Source: Eutrigla gurnardus
Taxonomy: Eukaryota; Chordata; Actinopteri; Perciformes; Triglidae
DNA length: 64,000 nucleotides
Reading direction: 5' to 3'
NCBI GenBank assembly: GCA_963514095.1
Contig: OY741264.1
Span: forward strand, 13,438,366 to 13,502,365
Part shown: positions 39,351 through 50,561 of the stretch, one piece after another
How the letters are laid out: each line of letters begins with the position of its first letter
How positions within the stretch are numbered: the first letter of the stretch is position 1
Made by a program: the position numbers and the translations under genes
The notes under the pieces: model-generated
What the model was told of the DNA's origin: nothing
Database searches by the model: none
The model's input: only the letters and a program-made list of their open reading frames with translations

Positions 39351-42300
39351 TTCTCTCAACCACTCATTTTAAGGGTGTGGTCTTATAGCAACTGCCAGAG
39401 GTTGTCTATCAAGTGACAAGGGGAAGCCAGAGGATGTATTAGTATTACAATTATGGTGCTGGTGGATTGAGATAGAAAATCTGTATCCTTCATATCAATT
39501 TGGACCAAAATGCATTTTTCGTTAACTACAAAAAGAAAGGGCCAGTCTAAGCAATCAAATGATTTCAGCATCAAGTGAAAGGGTGGTTCCCGGAGTGCTA
39601 ATTTATTTGTAATAAATAAAACCTTTGAATATTAACAGAAATAGTCGGTCCGAATGGTGGTTCTACCTTGTATGGCACCCTGGCCAAACACCTCGTGAAG
39701 AAACAAATGAACAAACAATAAACAAACAAACAAACTATCTGCATTCGTACTGTACAAAAATAGAGGTGTGCTGATTCCCCCGCTCCCCCTATGTGGGGCT
39801 TCCTCAGGTCAACCTCCTCCAGCCCTTTATATGCAGGCCCATTTACCATTTACCAATATAATGTGGTAAAACACCACACAATTGAAGCCTCAGAGAGTGC
39901 ACACAGTTGAGTCAATATCTCATTTAACATAAGAACACTGAGCTTCACAAAGGTTGGATTTATTGCAAGATGACTGAATTAGCTTGTATGCTATTTTCAA
40001 AGTGTCCACAACAATGTACAGTTGTTCATGCATGAGCACACGCATATTCACTCACAGCCATAACTGCGTGCAAGTAATGTTACTCATTTGTCACCCCTTT
40101 AGTATCCCTCCTGCCCAAACTAATTCATACCGGACAGCACACGTCTTGGCTAATCCAATGCACGCATTTACATTTAGACTGCTTTTGGTTTATCAAATCT
40201 TCCCAACGTTGTGGTGAATTCACTTTCCCTAAATCCCCTTTTGAAAAGGAGATTAAAATAGTGGAGCACGGCAGGTCAGGGAAAATAAAAGCAAAATGAA
40301 AGGTGTTCATTGGTCATCTCAGCAGCTTTCATGGAAGCATTATTGTGTCATGTAATTAGTGTTCTTAAGACAGTGATTTTGAATGGCTGTGGTGGTCTCT
40401 GTAATTCCTGTTGGCATTCACTGTGCCAGTGGGATGTAGGCTTTGTCAAAGCCTAATGCTTCTCCTTTGTACAGCCTATCTACTCCCTGCAAACCTTATC
40501 ATAGATACAATTATGCACATCCAATATTGAAAATTGTTCACCATGATTACTTTTATAAGAGATGCAGGTGACTTGTGATCTGCTTCTGTATTTCAGCATG
40601 CATATTTCTGAGAGGGATCTTAGATTTAGCACATCAAAATCTAAATCCATCTGAATGAGCAGAGTGTACGTGGGCACCGTGAGAAAGCGCTGCCCCCAGT
40701 GACTATTGTTCTGAGCAAGCAGCTTTTTTTTGTGGCTGCTCCGAGTGCTTCAAGTTGAAAATCTTTGAACATTTCAAAAAAGAGCTGGTGACGTCAATGT
40801 AGAAAATGGAGCTTATTTTGATTGTCAGACAGACACTATCATAAAAGAAAGAAAAGTATAATTGGGAGCAGATCGGCTGGCAGATGATGACGAGTGTGTA
40901 CTTGCATGTTATCTCTGACGGATCATCCGTCAGATGACATGACGAGTTCATCATATCATATAGCAATCACATCATAGCAGCACTCCTCCAGTGCTGATGG
41001 AGAGAAAAACTCTAATAATTTAAATTAAAGTTAAGTTAAATAGAAAAATGTGGTGTGACATTAACAATACTTCCAAGTGAAAAACATTAGTTTAAAAAGT
41101 CATACTGAGTCATACAAAAAACCTATGAATGGCATTAAATGTATTGGTGGTCGGCAGCTTTGTTATAAACTGCTATAGCTCATGCTTTGTTTAGTTTGTG
41201 TGAGCTTTGTTGATGCAGCTTGGTTTCCTCTATGTGTTGTTCATCTTGGGATGACTTGGTGGGCTAGTAAGCCTTTGTTTAGAAGAACCTTTGGGAATGC
41301 TTCTTAGTTTGGTGCACATGGAAATGTGTCTTCATTTGGTCGCTGGAACTTTGTCTAACTGAGGGCTATATGTTGTCAGACAATTCTAATAAGCTTGGCA
41401 CTTTGGGTCAGTAGCTGAACCTCTTCTTCTGCTGACCATTCTTTTCACTATTCAATATGTCTCACTTTCCAGTGTTCTGCAAAAACCAGCGGTGCATTTT
41501 GAGTTTCCCCTCGCTAATTTTTCATTACACTGCCTACTGGATCCAAGGTTGCTGGGTGAAAGATTGCATCTGGTAAGACAAGTGTGGTGGATGGAGGTTC
41601 CTCTGCGCCAACCTGCTTGGCCCTCTTCTTTAATCTGTTTGTTCCCCTCCTCCACCTGTTTGTTCCTCTCCTCCCACCTGTTTGTTCCTCTCCTCCCACC
41701 TGTCTCTACCTCTCATTTTCCCATGTGTTCCCCTCCTCCTCAATATTCCTGGTAGTCTTAGAGAAATTACTCAAATTTGTATTTCAATTCAGAATATTTA
41801 ACACACACCAATGCATGTTTACAGAGAAGATACCATTCATAAGGTATTTCCATACAAATATAGGTCATCTGTGATTATCAAGGATGTCATAGAGGATGAT
41901 CAGGACTCATCCTTCCTCTCATCCTATACTCATGTATGGTGTCTTACCCCCCTGACGCACAAGCGCCAGGCCCTAACACAGTGTCTTTTCCGGGTGCAAT
42001 CATCTACAATACCTTTTCTGCCATTGTACCAATGAGCTGTACTCCTAAGTGCCCTGAATTTATACAATTATGGAGATGGACATTTTCTGAGGAGCCTCTT
42101 ACATCACTGAGATGTCTGTTTCCAGGTGGAGGATTACAAGTGATAATAAGGCATGTGAAAGGCTATACAATATCACTTTAGGATTTCAAGAGGAATAGAC
42201 GTACACATATTTATGTGTGACTCAGTTGGATTATTTTTCATATGCATAATAGTTTGTTATTACCATGGTTAAATAGTGTGCATTAATACATTGACTTCTC

Positions 42301-43186
42301 TAATTTAAATCAGTTATTTCCAACAGTTTACAAGTACTTTCTAGTTTCAGTTTTCCCAACATTTTCATCTCTCTAAAAATAGTGCAGACCATATTAGATA
42401 GTAACATTAAGCACTTTGATTGATATGTATTAGCTTGGGTACTGGAAGATCTGATTCCAGAACAGGACAGTCAAAGCAAATTGGCCTGAAAAAAGTCAGG
42501 GATCGGATATTAAGTCATGACAGAGATGACTAATAAAGCTTATAATTCGTCCTCTACAGATTCATCATTGAGATTAGGGGCTATGCTCTTTATAACAATT
42601 CTAGGTTGCTGGAGAAAAGAGCTTTGTGGGTTTTTTTAGATAAGGGATGGAAGGAGATTAGGGTGTCGGGCTCTATGGAAATCCGCCAAGGCACTGCACC
42701 AGCTAGAGAGGAAAAGTAGGTCGTTAAATTCTCCCTCACTGCCATTGCCTCATTGGTGGCATTTTGCCGACACTGGTAATTTGTTGCCAACATTTACCTT
42801 GTATAAAATATTCTTATCCCCCTCCTGGAACTGTAGCCAATATGTTGCATGATGCTCATGAGTCATACATCTTGCATATAGGCAGATGTTAAATGTGCAA
42901 TTGACCCTTAACTAAGCCCCTTGCTTGAACGGCCACTGTCCAATCCTACATTAGCAATTATAACTAGCTACGGGAGGTCTGTCACACATTCAGAACAAGG
43001 AACAATGACGAAACGGTGTGTATACCGAACCTGCCAAGTCCAACAGCAGATATTTTCAACGTTTGGTGGGGGTTGTCGTATGTTTTGCTTTGCTGAAGCA
43101 AAAAACGCAAGAGAAGAGATGTCAGATTTGGACTCAACACTGGAAGACTTTATTTATTTTTATTTTTTATTTTTTTATTTAGCACG
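39351..43186. other. Unassigned stretch before the retroelement nest
   Basis: AT-rich sequence with a 24-bp minisatellite at 41634-41720. I saw no paired element ends and no splice-bounded coding segment. A frame near 43005 (MTKRCVYRTC...) is briefly suggestive but unsupported. Confidence 0.4.
41634..41720. repeat. 24-bp minisatellite
   Basis: Three to four units of the type CTGTTTGTTCCTCTCCTCCCAC in tandem. Confidence 0.8.
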
Positions 43187-43881
43187 TGTGGCAAGGAGGA
43201 GGTAAAAAGGGTATGTAACTAATTTTCTAAAAAGCTCAACAACGCCACCCTGGGAATTTCACCCAGGGAATTTGTTCAGGTACAAAGGCACACAGGTTCG
43301 TCGTTAGCCGGCAAGAGGCGTGGTTCAAAGTTTTAAAATACACTTTATTTTCATATTTTCTTTAAAACAATCTCTAATAGCTCATTCACACAAAATAAAG
43401 GGGCAAACCTAAACAGAGCTGAGGCCGAAGTGATGGACGAAGACTAGTGCAAGGGGGGGGATCCACCAAAATAAAGAAACAAACTGAAGTCACCCGGCAC
43501 ACGTGGCAGACACACTCTCAGTGAAGAAAACCCACTCCCAAGGACACAGCACGACAAGACGGGAGGATGCCACCACCAGCACCGCCACCACTGGCCTACA
43601 GCAACTGAAAAGGGAGGAGATAACAAATTAGTGGGGTTGCACACACACACAAAAAGAAACAATCGTCCTGTAGGCTACGATAGGACGTGGCGGCGAGACC
43701 TCTGACGGCTGCAGGACAACGCCGTAGCGGCACGCAGCAGCAGCAGATACGGACGGTAAACAGTAATACCAAAGCAGCAGCAGCCCAATGAGGTGGTTAT
43801 AATAACACCTAATTGGAGGAAACACTGTTAGCATTGGCTAAGTATGTAAAAGATTGATGAGGTTACATGTTAAAATATAGG
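43187..43881 (-). repeat. LTR of element B, left copy, first part
   Basis: Matches 58513 onward. It lacks about 240 bp found in the right LTR (near 58989-59227), a deletion next to an AAAAGAAA motif. It continues at 51786-52209 after element A. Confidence 0.85.
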
Positions 43882-45097
43882 TGTGGCATGAGGGTGGTAT
43901 GTGCAAAATTAACAATTTAAATTGCAGATAAAGTGCTGCTCGACAACGCCACCTGGGGGAATTTCACCCCCAGGAAATTAGTTTTAAAGTCCGAATGCAC
44001 CCAGACAAGACGTGAGTTATGAAAATAATTAATTTTATTAATTCTCAATATAAAAATACAAGTTAAATAGTTTAGTCAGTGACATCCTACTCTTTTAAAT
44101 GCTGCAATATTTCAACCACCTTTTCTTCACTCAGGTAGCAGTGGCTCAAAAACAAAACAACGACACAATCAATTATATACAACAAATAAACCTTGGAATA
44201 AAGAAAACAAACATAACCATTAAACAAAAACAAAGAAAAGCAAACAGTTAATAGCACACAAAAGCAAAGCAATTAGTCATAATAAACTAAAAAAGGAAAC
44301 AATATTCATGCAAAACATACTAAGGATAATAAATCAGAGCTCACTGGTTGGCTACACAACGGTGGAGCACTTAAGGTCCAATAGGACCAATAGTAAGTGG
44401 GAAAGGGAGCAAGTAAACGGTGATCGTGAGACTGGACATTAAAACACTACAAGACAGCAGTAGAGTCCCGGTGCACCGAAGCGTCAGACGCCGGTCAGTG
44501 GAGCACCGCAGCGCACAGCCAGGCCGAGAGCGTACCTGGAAAGCATGCACAAAAGATTTCAATTTTAATACTAATCACTATCTGACCGAAAGGAGTAACC
44601 GGTACAGATCACATACCCCGAAGCACAGGTGCCGCTCTGCTAACACAGAGGAGAGGGAGAGCGACAAGCCACAGGTAAATCCTGGAGAGAGTGAATCCGC
44701 AGCACGGACAACTCCAATCCCACACAGCAGTAGCCAGCTGACCGCCACGCTGCAAGGCACAAGGATAAAGCAGGTGTAATGCCCAGAGACCGCAGAAATA
44801 CCCCAATAGCGCAACGCAAAGGACTTACAGTTTCAAGGTGGAGAGGGTCCAGCAAAATCGAGGGTCCGGCAAAATCGGCGACGCCAACCGCCACACAGCT
44901 CAGACCACACACAGCGCCATGCCACGCCAAGATACCAGCCATGAGGAAGGTGAAGGACAGACTGGATTAAATAGACACCTGCGCCAGGAGCGCTGGCGGC
45001 TCCGCCCTACAATCAGTGCAGCGCACTGACACACACCTGGTGTGGATCAAGCAAGGAGGAGGGGGAACGGTGGAAACTACCCGACCATCCTGTCACA
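43882..45097 (-). repeat. LTR of element A, left (3') copy
   Basis: 1,216 bp, ends TGTGGCATG and CCTGTCACA on the plus strand. It contains a perfect hairpin at 43952-43974 next to a primer-site-like GACAACGCCA. Confidence 0.9.
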
Positions 45098-45134
45098 TTC
45101 TACCCCCAAATTTTGCATCGTCGCCCCGACGATG
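45098..45134 (-). promoter_or_regulatory. Polypurine tract and hairpin before the 3' LTR of A
   Basis: On the minus strand the purine-rich TTTGGGGGTAGAA abuts the LTR. Just upstream lies the palindrome CATCGTCGGGGCGACGATG (45116-45134). Element B has the same arrangement at 52210-52246. Confidence 0.7.
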
Positions 45135-45152
45135 GGTAAAGCACAAAACACA

Positions 45153-48100
45153 CTAGCACCAAGGCCGAAAGACCGCAGACTGTGCATTTGACACCGGCCG
45201 AGGAAGATGATTCATGTTTGAATGTTGCCCAGCTGTTGGCCGAGGAGTGCGACGCAGAACTGGCTGACCAGCAGGTGCTAGATGCCTCTGAGCAGAAGGA
45301 ACTGCTGCAGGGGTCGCAGGAACAGGCCGACTGGCCAAAGCCTCCTGATGGGGCCTTGTGGACCCTGATAGCCTTGAGGCCCCAGAAACAAGTGGTGCGG
45401 GAGTGTCGAGAACCAGAACCCATAGATCACCCCCAAGAGAATCATCAGAGGTTTCTGAGGTCCTTGGAGGGGGAGACTGATGGAGAAGAGGAACCGGTTC
45501 AGGACCGATCTGGGCCTTAAGCAGGTCACGATGGACGTTCCGGGTCTTCTGCAAATCATCCACTGGTGCAATGGTGTAGACAGGTCCGCCACCAGAAGGA
45601 GCTCTCAGGACCTGATAAACAACTGAGCTCCAGATGTCCTGGATCTTATGGCGACCCCTGGTACTGTGATCACGAAGGTAAACCAACTGGCCCACTGTAA
45701 GCGGAACATCACGTACCGCCTGATCATGGCGCTCTTTACGACGCTCAGCGGCCACCAGCAACCGCCCTCGAGCATTCCCAAAAGCCACCTGAAGCCTGGC
45801 CTGGTGCTCGACCAGCCAGTCTTCAACTCTCCCTGGCGCCGGGTCCTGGACACGACCCAGAAGGAAATCAATGGGGAGCTGGGGTTCACGACCGAACATT
45901 AAAAGATGTGGTGATTCGCCAGTACCCTGATGAGGGGTGGTATTGTAACAAAAAAGTACATGGGGAAGACAAGAAACCCAGTCACGTTTCCGTGAGGCTG
46001 GCAAGGTACGCAAGAGATTGTGGAGCGTCCTGTTAAACCGCTCACACTGCCCATTTCCAGCAGGGTGATACGGAGTCGTGCGTGACTTGCTGACCCCATA
46101 CAGGTGACACAACTGCTGGATCAACAAGCTCTCGAAACTCCTGCCCTGATCAGAATGAATGCGACCTGGGACACCAAACCTAAAAAACCAGTCATTTAGC
46201 AAAACGTGGGCAACAGTGGATGCCCTCTGATCCCGAGTTGGGACAGCCACAGTGTACTTACTGAACACATCTGTCATCACCAGAACATTTTCAAAACCAC
46301 TCTGCGAGGGCTCCAACAATGTGAAATCTATGGCTACAATCTCATTTGGCCGTGATGCCAATAAGTGCCCCATGAAGCTACCAGACACTGCTCTGGTGTC
46401 TTTCGCAACCTGGCAACGCTCACAACCTTGGACCCATTGCCTGATGTCAGAGGTCATCCCCGGCCAATAACAGCGCTGGCGCACAAGCTCTGTGGTGCGC
46501 TCCACACCCTGATGCCCATGTTCTTGATGGAGCTGTGTCAATATGTCCTGTTGAAGGACAGCTGGCAAGACCATCTGAAGGATTTCTTCCCCCCCATCTG
46601 AACGATGGACCCGGCGGTACAACACGCCCTCCTCTTCCACAAGACGAGCCCATTGTTTTAATAAAGTCAGAGCCAGCTTGGGGAGCTGCCTTCTCTCCTC
46701 TGATGTAGGCTGGATCTGCCTCCGCCAGAACGGCAAGATGTCCTTCAGGAGGGGATCAGCCTCCTGCAAAGCACAGAGGTCAGAGAAGGACTGAAGGGGA
46801 AAGACCGACATGACAGCCTGCGTTGCTGAAACCTGGCCAGAACGAGGCACTGACTGGAGGATTTCAGGGACAGAGGTGCTGGGCAAGACCTTCTCTGCTA
46901 AGTTAGCACTGGATGTGGGCAGCCGGGAGAGTGCGTCAGCATTTTTGTTGCTGCGACCAGATCGATACTTGATCCCAAAATCGAATGCTGCAAGTTGAGC
47001 AGCCCAGCGATGTTCAGCAGCCCCTAGTTTGGCTGATTGCAGATAGCTCAAGGGATTGTTATCAGTAAAAACCATGCACTTGTGCCCCAACAGGTACTCA
47101 CAAAACTTCTCTGTCATAGCCCATTTTAAAGCGAGAAACTCCAACTTCATGGAGCTGTAGTTGACCATGTTCTGCTCCGTCGGTCGAAGGCCCCGACTTG
47201 CGTATGCTATTGGCCTAACACCACCTTCGGTCTCCTGTGAGAGTACAGCACCAAGTCCACTGTGGCTGGCATCCGTCTCTAAAATAAAAGGGCGTGAAAA
47301 ATCAGCAAAAGCAAGCACAGGTGCAGAGGTCAATTTGAACTTGAGAGCCTCAAAGCTCTCTTCACACTCTGGAGTCCACGCAATCTGGAACACTTGTCCA
47401 GATCCCTTCTTGGACTTTGTACCAGCCAGCCTGGCCACCAATTTGTGCAACGGGCCAGCTAGCTTAGCAAAGCTTTCAACAAAACGCCGGTAATAACTGG
47501 CAAAGCCCAAAAATGAGCGCAGCTCCGACACCTGACTGGGACGCGGCCACTTGGCTACGGCTGCAATCTTCGCAGGATCAGTGGCAACACCCTGGTCAGA
47601 GATGATGTGACCTAAGTAGCTGACCTCTCGCCGGAAGAATGAACATTTTTCCAGTTTGACCTTTAGGCCTTCCCTCTGGAGACGATCCAGAACCACCTCC
47701 AGCCGTTGAACATGCTGGGAGACTGAAGAGGAGAACACAATGATGTCATCCAGATACAAAAGGAGAGACTGACACTGCTGGTCTCCAAACATCCTCTGCA
47801 TCAGACGCTGAAAAGTGCTTGGTGCATTGCACAGCCCGAACGGCATACGATTCCATTCAAAGAGGCCGAATGGTGTGCAAAAGGCGGTTTTCTGCTTATC
47901 CTGCTCTGAGACTGGTACCTGATGGTAACCGCTCGCTAGGTCAAGAGTGGAGAACCACTGGGCCCCAGAGAGCGCGTCTAGACTCTCCTCAATGCGAGGT
48001 AACGGAAAAGCATCCTTTCGCGTCTTTGCGTTAAGCAGGCGGTAGTCGACACACATGCGTAGACTGCCGTCCTTCTTCCGCACCAAGACAATTGGAGAAG

Positions 48101-49331
48101 CATAAGGACTGCTGCTTTCCCTTATCACCTGGGCTTCAAGAAGTTGATTTATATGAGTCTTGACTGCCTCATACTCTGAAGGTGGAACACGTCTGTACCT
48201 CTGCCGAACTGGGATGTCATCCAGCAGGGGGGTGTCATGTGAGACCAGATTGGTACAACCAAGGTCACCCTCATGGGCAGAGAAGACTGAACTAAAGCTC
48301 TGCAACAATGACTGGACCTGCACCTGCTCTGATTCTGCCAAACTAGACAAATCAACACCTTTAATGTCACTGTGCCCTGAACCAGCTGCCACCTGAGAAG
48401 AAACAGTGGCAGAGGGTCTAACCTCTGTGACACCTGGGGGAAGACTGACCACTTCAACTGGACTCAGGATGCCAAGACAGGTTCGTGGGTAGAGGACAAT
48501 TTCGGTGGTCCCAACATTAACCACTGGGATGTAAGTTGTACCTCGCACAACCTGAACGAGACAGGGGGAAGCCAGCAACCCAGCAGGCAAACCAGACTCT
48601 GGGGGCTCGAAAAATAATGACTGCCCAGAGAACTGTTCAGGGCAAGTGCTAGCAACCATCTGCATTACCCCACCAGGGACACGCACCACTCTGGAGCCTC
48701 GAACTCTAGCAGAACCAGTGAATGGAGCATGGCGCTGATTAACCACCTGATGACATTGCTGCAAGGCCTGAATAACGGGATCAGGAGACTGTGTGACTGC
48801 AGGCAGGTTAAAAAATGAAAGGCCATGGGCTCCAAAGAGCTCTCGGTAGCAGCGACGAATGACATTCATCCCCAGAATCCCAGGGACAGAAGACCCAGTG
48901 CGGACAGGGTCCTTCACCACCAGAATACCACAACGAGGGATCATCTTCCCACAAAGAATGACATCCAGTTCTAGGTAACCCAGGTAAGGAATAGCGAGAC
49001 CATTAGCAGCCCGAAGCTGCAACCAATGACATGACTGGAGTCGATCATTCCCCCAAAGTGCAAAGTGCTCAAGAAAGAAGCTCTCAGTGACTGTAGACAC
49101 CATTGACCCGGTGTCCACCAAGCAGGAAACAGTGACCCCACTCATGACAACGTCAATATTTGGACAGGATGCCATTAACCCGGCCGCAGCTGCTACCTGT
49201 GAGCCTGCTAACTCCCCATCTGAACTGTGGCTTGGCAGCTCAGTGGGCTCTAGTTTTCCGGCTGGCGACAGGAGTTGGAGGACCTGGCCACAGTAGAAGA
49301 CAGACCAGCAGAGGGGCCAGCACGGACCCAT
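45153..49331 (-). CDS. pol: Pol polyprotein of element A (protease, RT, RNase H, integrase)
   Basis: A single open frame of 1,392 codons; the first residues overlap gag in another frame and are probably reached by frameshift. Aspartic protease motif VDTGSMVSTV lies near residue 70. RT follows, with the YLDDII active site, then RNase H (TDASHSGLGAVLS; DNNPLSYL). Integrase has the HHCC zinc module (HQEHGHQGVERTT ... CERCQVAK) and the D,D,E core (AIDFTLL, HSDQGRSFES, NGQCERFNRTL). A GPY/F-like module with a divergent core (YLRDHSTRGRHK) follows; no chromodomain is seen. The order protease-RT-RNase H-integrase places it in Ty3/gypsy. All catalytic motifs are present, so pol may be functional; gag is not. 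Confidence 0.9.
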   Translation of the reverse strand: MGPCWPLCWSVFYCGQVLQLLSPAGKLEPTELPSHSSDGELAGSQVAAAAGLMASCPNIDVVMSGVTVSCLVDTGSMVSTVTESFFLEHFALWGNDRLQSCHWLQLRAANGLAIPYLGYLELDVILCGKMIPRCGILVVKDPVRTGSSVPGILGMNVIRRCYRELFGAHGLSFFNLPAVTQSPDPVIQALQQCHQVVNQRHAPFTGSARVRGSRVVRVPGGVMQMVASTCPEQFSGQSLFFEPPESGLPAGLLASPCLVQVVRGTTYIPVVNVGTTEIVLYPRTCLGILSPVEVVSLPPGVTEVRPSATVSSQVAAGSGHSDIKGVDLSSLAESEQVQVQSLLQSFSSVFSAHEGDLGCTNLVSHDTPLLDDIPVRQRYRRVPPSEYEAVKTHINQLLEAQVIRESSSPYASPIVLVRKKDGSLRMCVDYRLLNAKTRKDAFPLPRIEESLDALSGAQWFSTLDLASGYHQVPVSEQDKQKTAFCTPFGLFEWNRMPFGLCNAPSTFQRLMQRMFGDQQCQSLLLYLDDIIVFSSSVSQHVQRLEVVLDRLQREGLKVKLEKCSFFRREVSYLGHIISDQGVATDPAKIAAVAKWPRPSQVSELRSFLGFASYYRRFVESFAKLAGPLHKLVARLAGTKSKKGSGQVFQIAWTPECEESFEALKFKLTSAPVLAFADFSRPFILETDASHSGLGAVLSQETEGGVRPIAYASRGLRPTEQNMVNYSSMKLEFLALKWAMTEKFCEYLLGHKCMVFTDNNPLSYLQSAKLGAAEHRWAAQLAAFDFGIKYRSGRSNKNADALSRLPTSSANLAEKVLPSTSVPEILQSVPRSGQVSATQAVMSVFPLQSFSDLCALQEADPLLKDILPFWRRQIQPTSEERRQLPKLALTLLKQWARLVEEEGVLYRRVHRSDGGEEILQMVLPAVLQQDILTQLHQEHGHQGVERTTELVRQRCYWPGMTSDIRQWVQGCERCQVAKDTRAVSGSFMGHLLASRPNEIVAIDFTLLEPSQSGFENVLVMTDVFSKYTVAVPTRDQRASTVAHVLLNDWFFRFGVPGRIHSDQGRSFESLLIQQLCHLYGVSKSRTTPYHPAGNGQCERFNRTLHNLLRTLPASRKRDWVSCLPHVLFCYNTTPHQGTGESPHLLMFGREPQLPIDFLLGRVQDPAPGRVEDWLVEHQARLQVAFGNARGRLLVAAERRKERHDQAVRDVPLTVGQLVYLRDHSTRGRHKIQDIWSSVVYQVLRAPSGGGPVYTIAPVDDLQKTRNVHRDLLKAQIGPEPVPLLHQSPPPRTSETSDDSLGGDLWVLVLDTPAPLVSGASRLSGSTRPHQEALASRPVPATPAAVPSAQRHLAPAGQPVLRRTPRPTAGQHSNMNHLPRPVSNAQSAVFRPWC
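49220..49259 (-). promoter_or_regulatory. Putative -1 frameshift site and hairpin, gag/pol of A
   Basis: The gag frame ends GAA AAC TAG while pol continues in the -1 frame. GGAAAAC lies at 49259-49253. After a 9-nt spacer the arms CTGAGCTG (49243-49236) and CAGTTCAG (49227-49220) pair around an 8-nt loop. Element B has the same layout. The heptamer is not a canonical slippery site, so the mechanism is inferred. Confidence 0.55.
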
Positions 49332-50306
49332 TCTCCTTCGCAGTCCCTAGCAAAGTGACCAGGTTGGCGGCAGCGCCGGCAGATCACAGGACCACTACGT
49401 GAGGATCTAGCTGGTGGAAAGAAAGGCTGCATGGAGGTAACAGTGCGGGTGAGTTGATCGAGTTGTTCCTGCTGGCGTTTCAACAGTTCTTTTAATTCAC
49501 CCAGCTCAGAGCCATGTGGAGAGACAGGAGGAGCTGACCGAGAACTGCCCTGCACACCATACTGCAGGCCGTACATGGAGGGAAGGGAGTGGCTGCATTC
49601 CCTTGCACCCCCAGGGAATCCCTCTCTCTCCCACTGCCTACCTTCCCCCCGCACCTCCAACAGGGTAGCAGTGGGTTGGCGGCGAACAAACTGTTTCAGC
49701 TCCCGGCGAAGAGCACTGTCCAAGACATGTTCCACAAACTGATCCCGAAGTAAGACCTCTGCATTAAGCAAACCATCAGGTGCACGTTGTTTCACCTGCC
49801 CCATAAGAGCCATCAAAGCCAAGGAGAACTCCAACAATGTCTCTCCCTCCTGCTGCTTCCTGGAAAAGAAAGCCTCCTGCAAGGATACATGTGACTTAAC
49901 ACAACCATACAACTCGTTCAATATTGCTAGTACGTTAGCTGGGTCGCTCCTCTTGACACTTTATTTCTTCCCTGGCCTCACCCTCCAGATGGTCAAAAAT
50001 GAAGAAAGCCTGGTCAACCATGGACAGATGGCGTGCACGCATACACGCCTGGACCTCCTCCACCCACTCAGTTATGCCAATGCCAGTTTTACCATTAAAC
50101 ATGGGGCATCTGCGGTCCCTGGGCACGACCACCAACCGCTCAGCCACCGTTGGACCAGCAGGTGGAGCACCACTCGCCATGGCAGGAGGGACAGAGGCAG
50201 CCCCACTGGGACCCGCCTGGGGGGCCACACCCTCCAGGAGCAAGCGCTCATTTTCTGCCCTTAGCTGGGCGACCAAATCTCTGAGCTGCTGCATCTCCTC
50301 CTCCAT
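49250..50306 (-). pseudogene. gag: Gag of element A, frame broken by a small deletion
   Basis: The start is taken at the ATG of MEEEMQQLRDL (50306), matching the gag start of B. The N-terminal part has a short leucine-rich coil, then the capsid-like region VPRDRRCPMFNG ... HLEGEAREEIK. About 49950 the frame shifts relative to B, where a handful of codons after EEIK are lost. The second part (from 49921, MNELYGCVKSH) continues to a CCHC zinc knuckle CRRCRQPGHFARDC near the C-terminus and stops at 49250. The protein would coat the element's RNA; in this copy it cannot be made whole. Confidence 0.8.
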
Positions 50307-50540
50307 GACTGTAGGGGGCAAGCCGCACCAAAGCTTCACACCAAATGGAGTCCTGAAATAACAGGCAGGTTAAATATCTGGACAACTACTGCTGTCTTGT
50401 CTCTAAATACACAAAAAAACAAGGTTCAGTAATGTACGTCTCCCACTGACACAATACTGAGTAATTTTTTCTTTTTTTTTTTCTTTCAATTAAAAATATT
50501 ATTTTACTAAAAATAAATCACGTCTGTCTCTAAGGGTGCA

Positions 50541-50559
50541 AATCCTGCCGACAACGCCA
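50541..50559 (-). promoter_or_regulatory. Primer binding site of element A (tRNA-Ser-like)
   Basis: Two bases inside the 5' LTR, the minus strand reads TGGCGTTGTCGGCAGGATT. This closely matches the complement of vertebrate tRNA-Ser 3' ends (…CCTGCCGACxACGCCA), one mismatch as I recall that tRNA. Confidence 0.65.
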
Positions 50560-50561
50560 AG

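Noticed and set aside
42921..43205. Frame with MTKRCVYRTCQ that loosely recalls a THAP-type zinc finger start
   Set aside because: Only the first few residues fit. The rest has no THAP motif and no splice-bounded continuation.
44371..45029. Open frames of 60-119 codons inside the LTRs of element A (repeated at 51059-51717)
   Set aside because: They duplicate because the LTR is duplicated. LTRs of this family are non-coding, and no known domain is seen.
45182..45520. Plus-strand frames opposite pol (such as 45182-45520, 54470-55116)
   Set aside because: Shadow frames of the minus-strand pol; codon content follows the antisense of conserved motifs.
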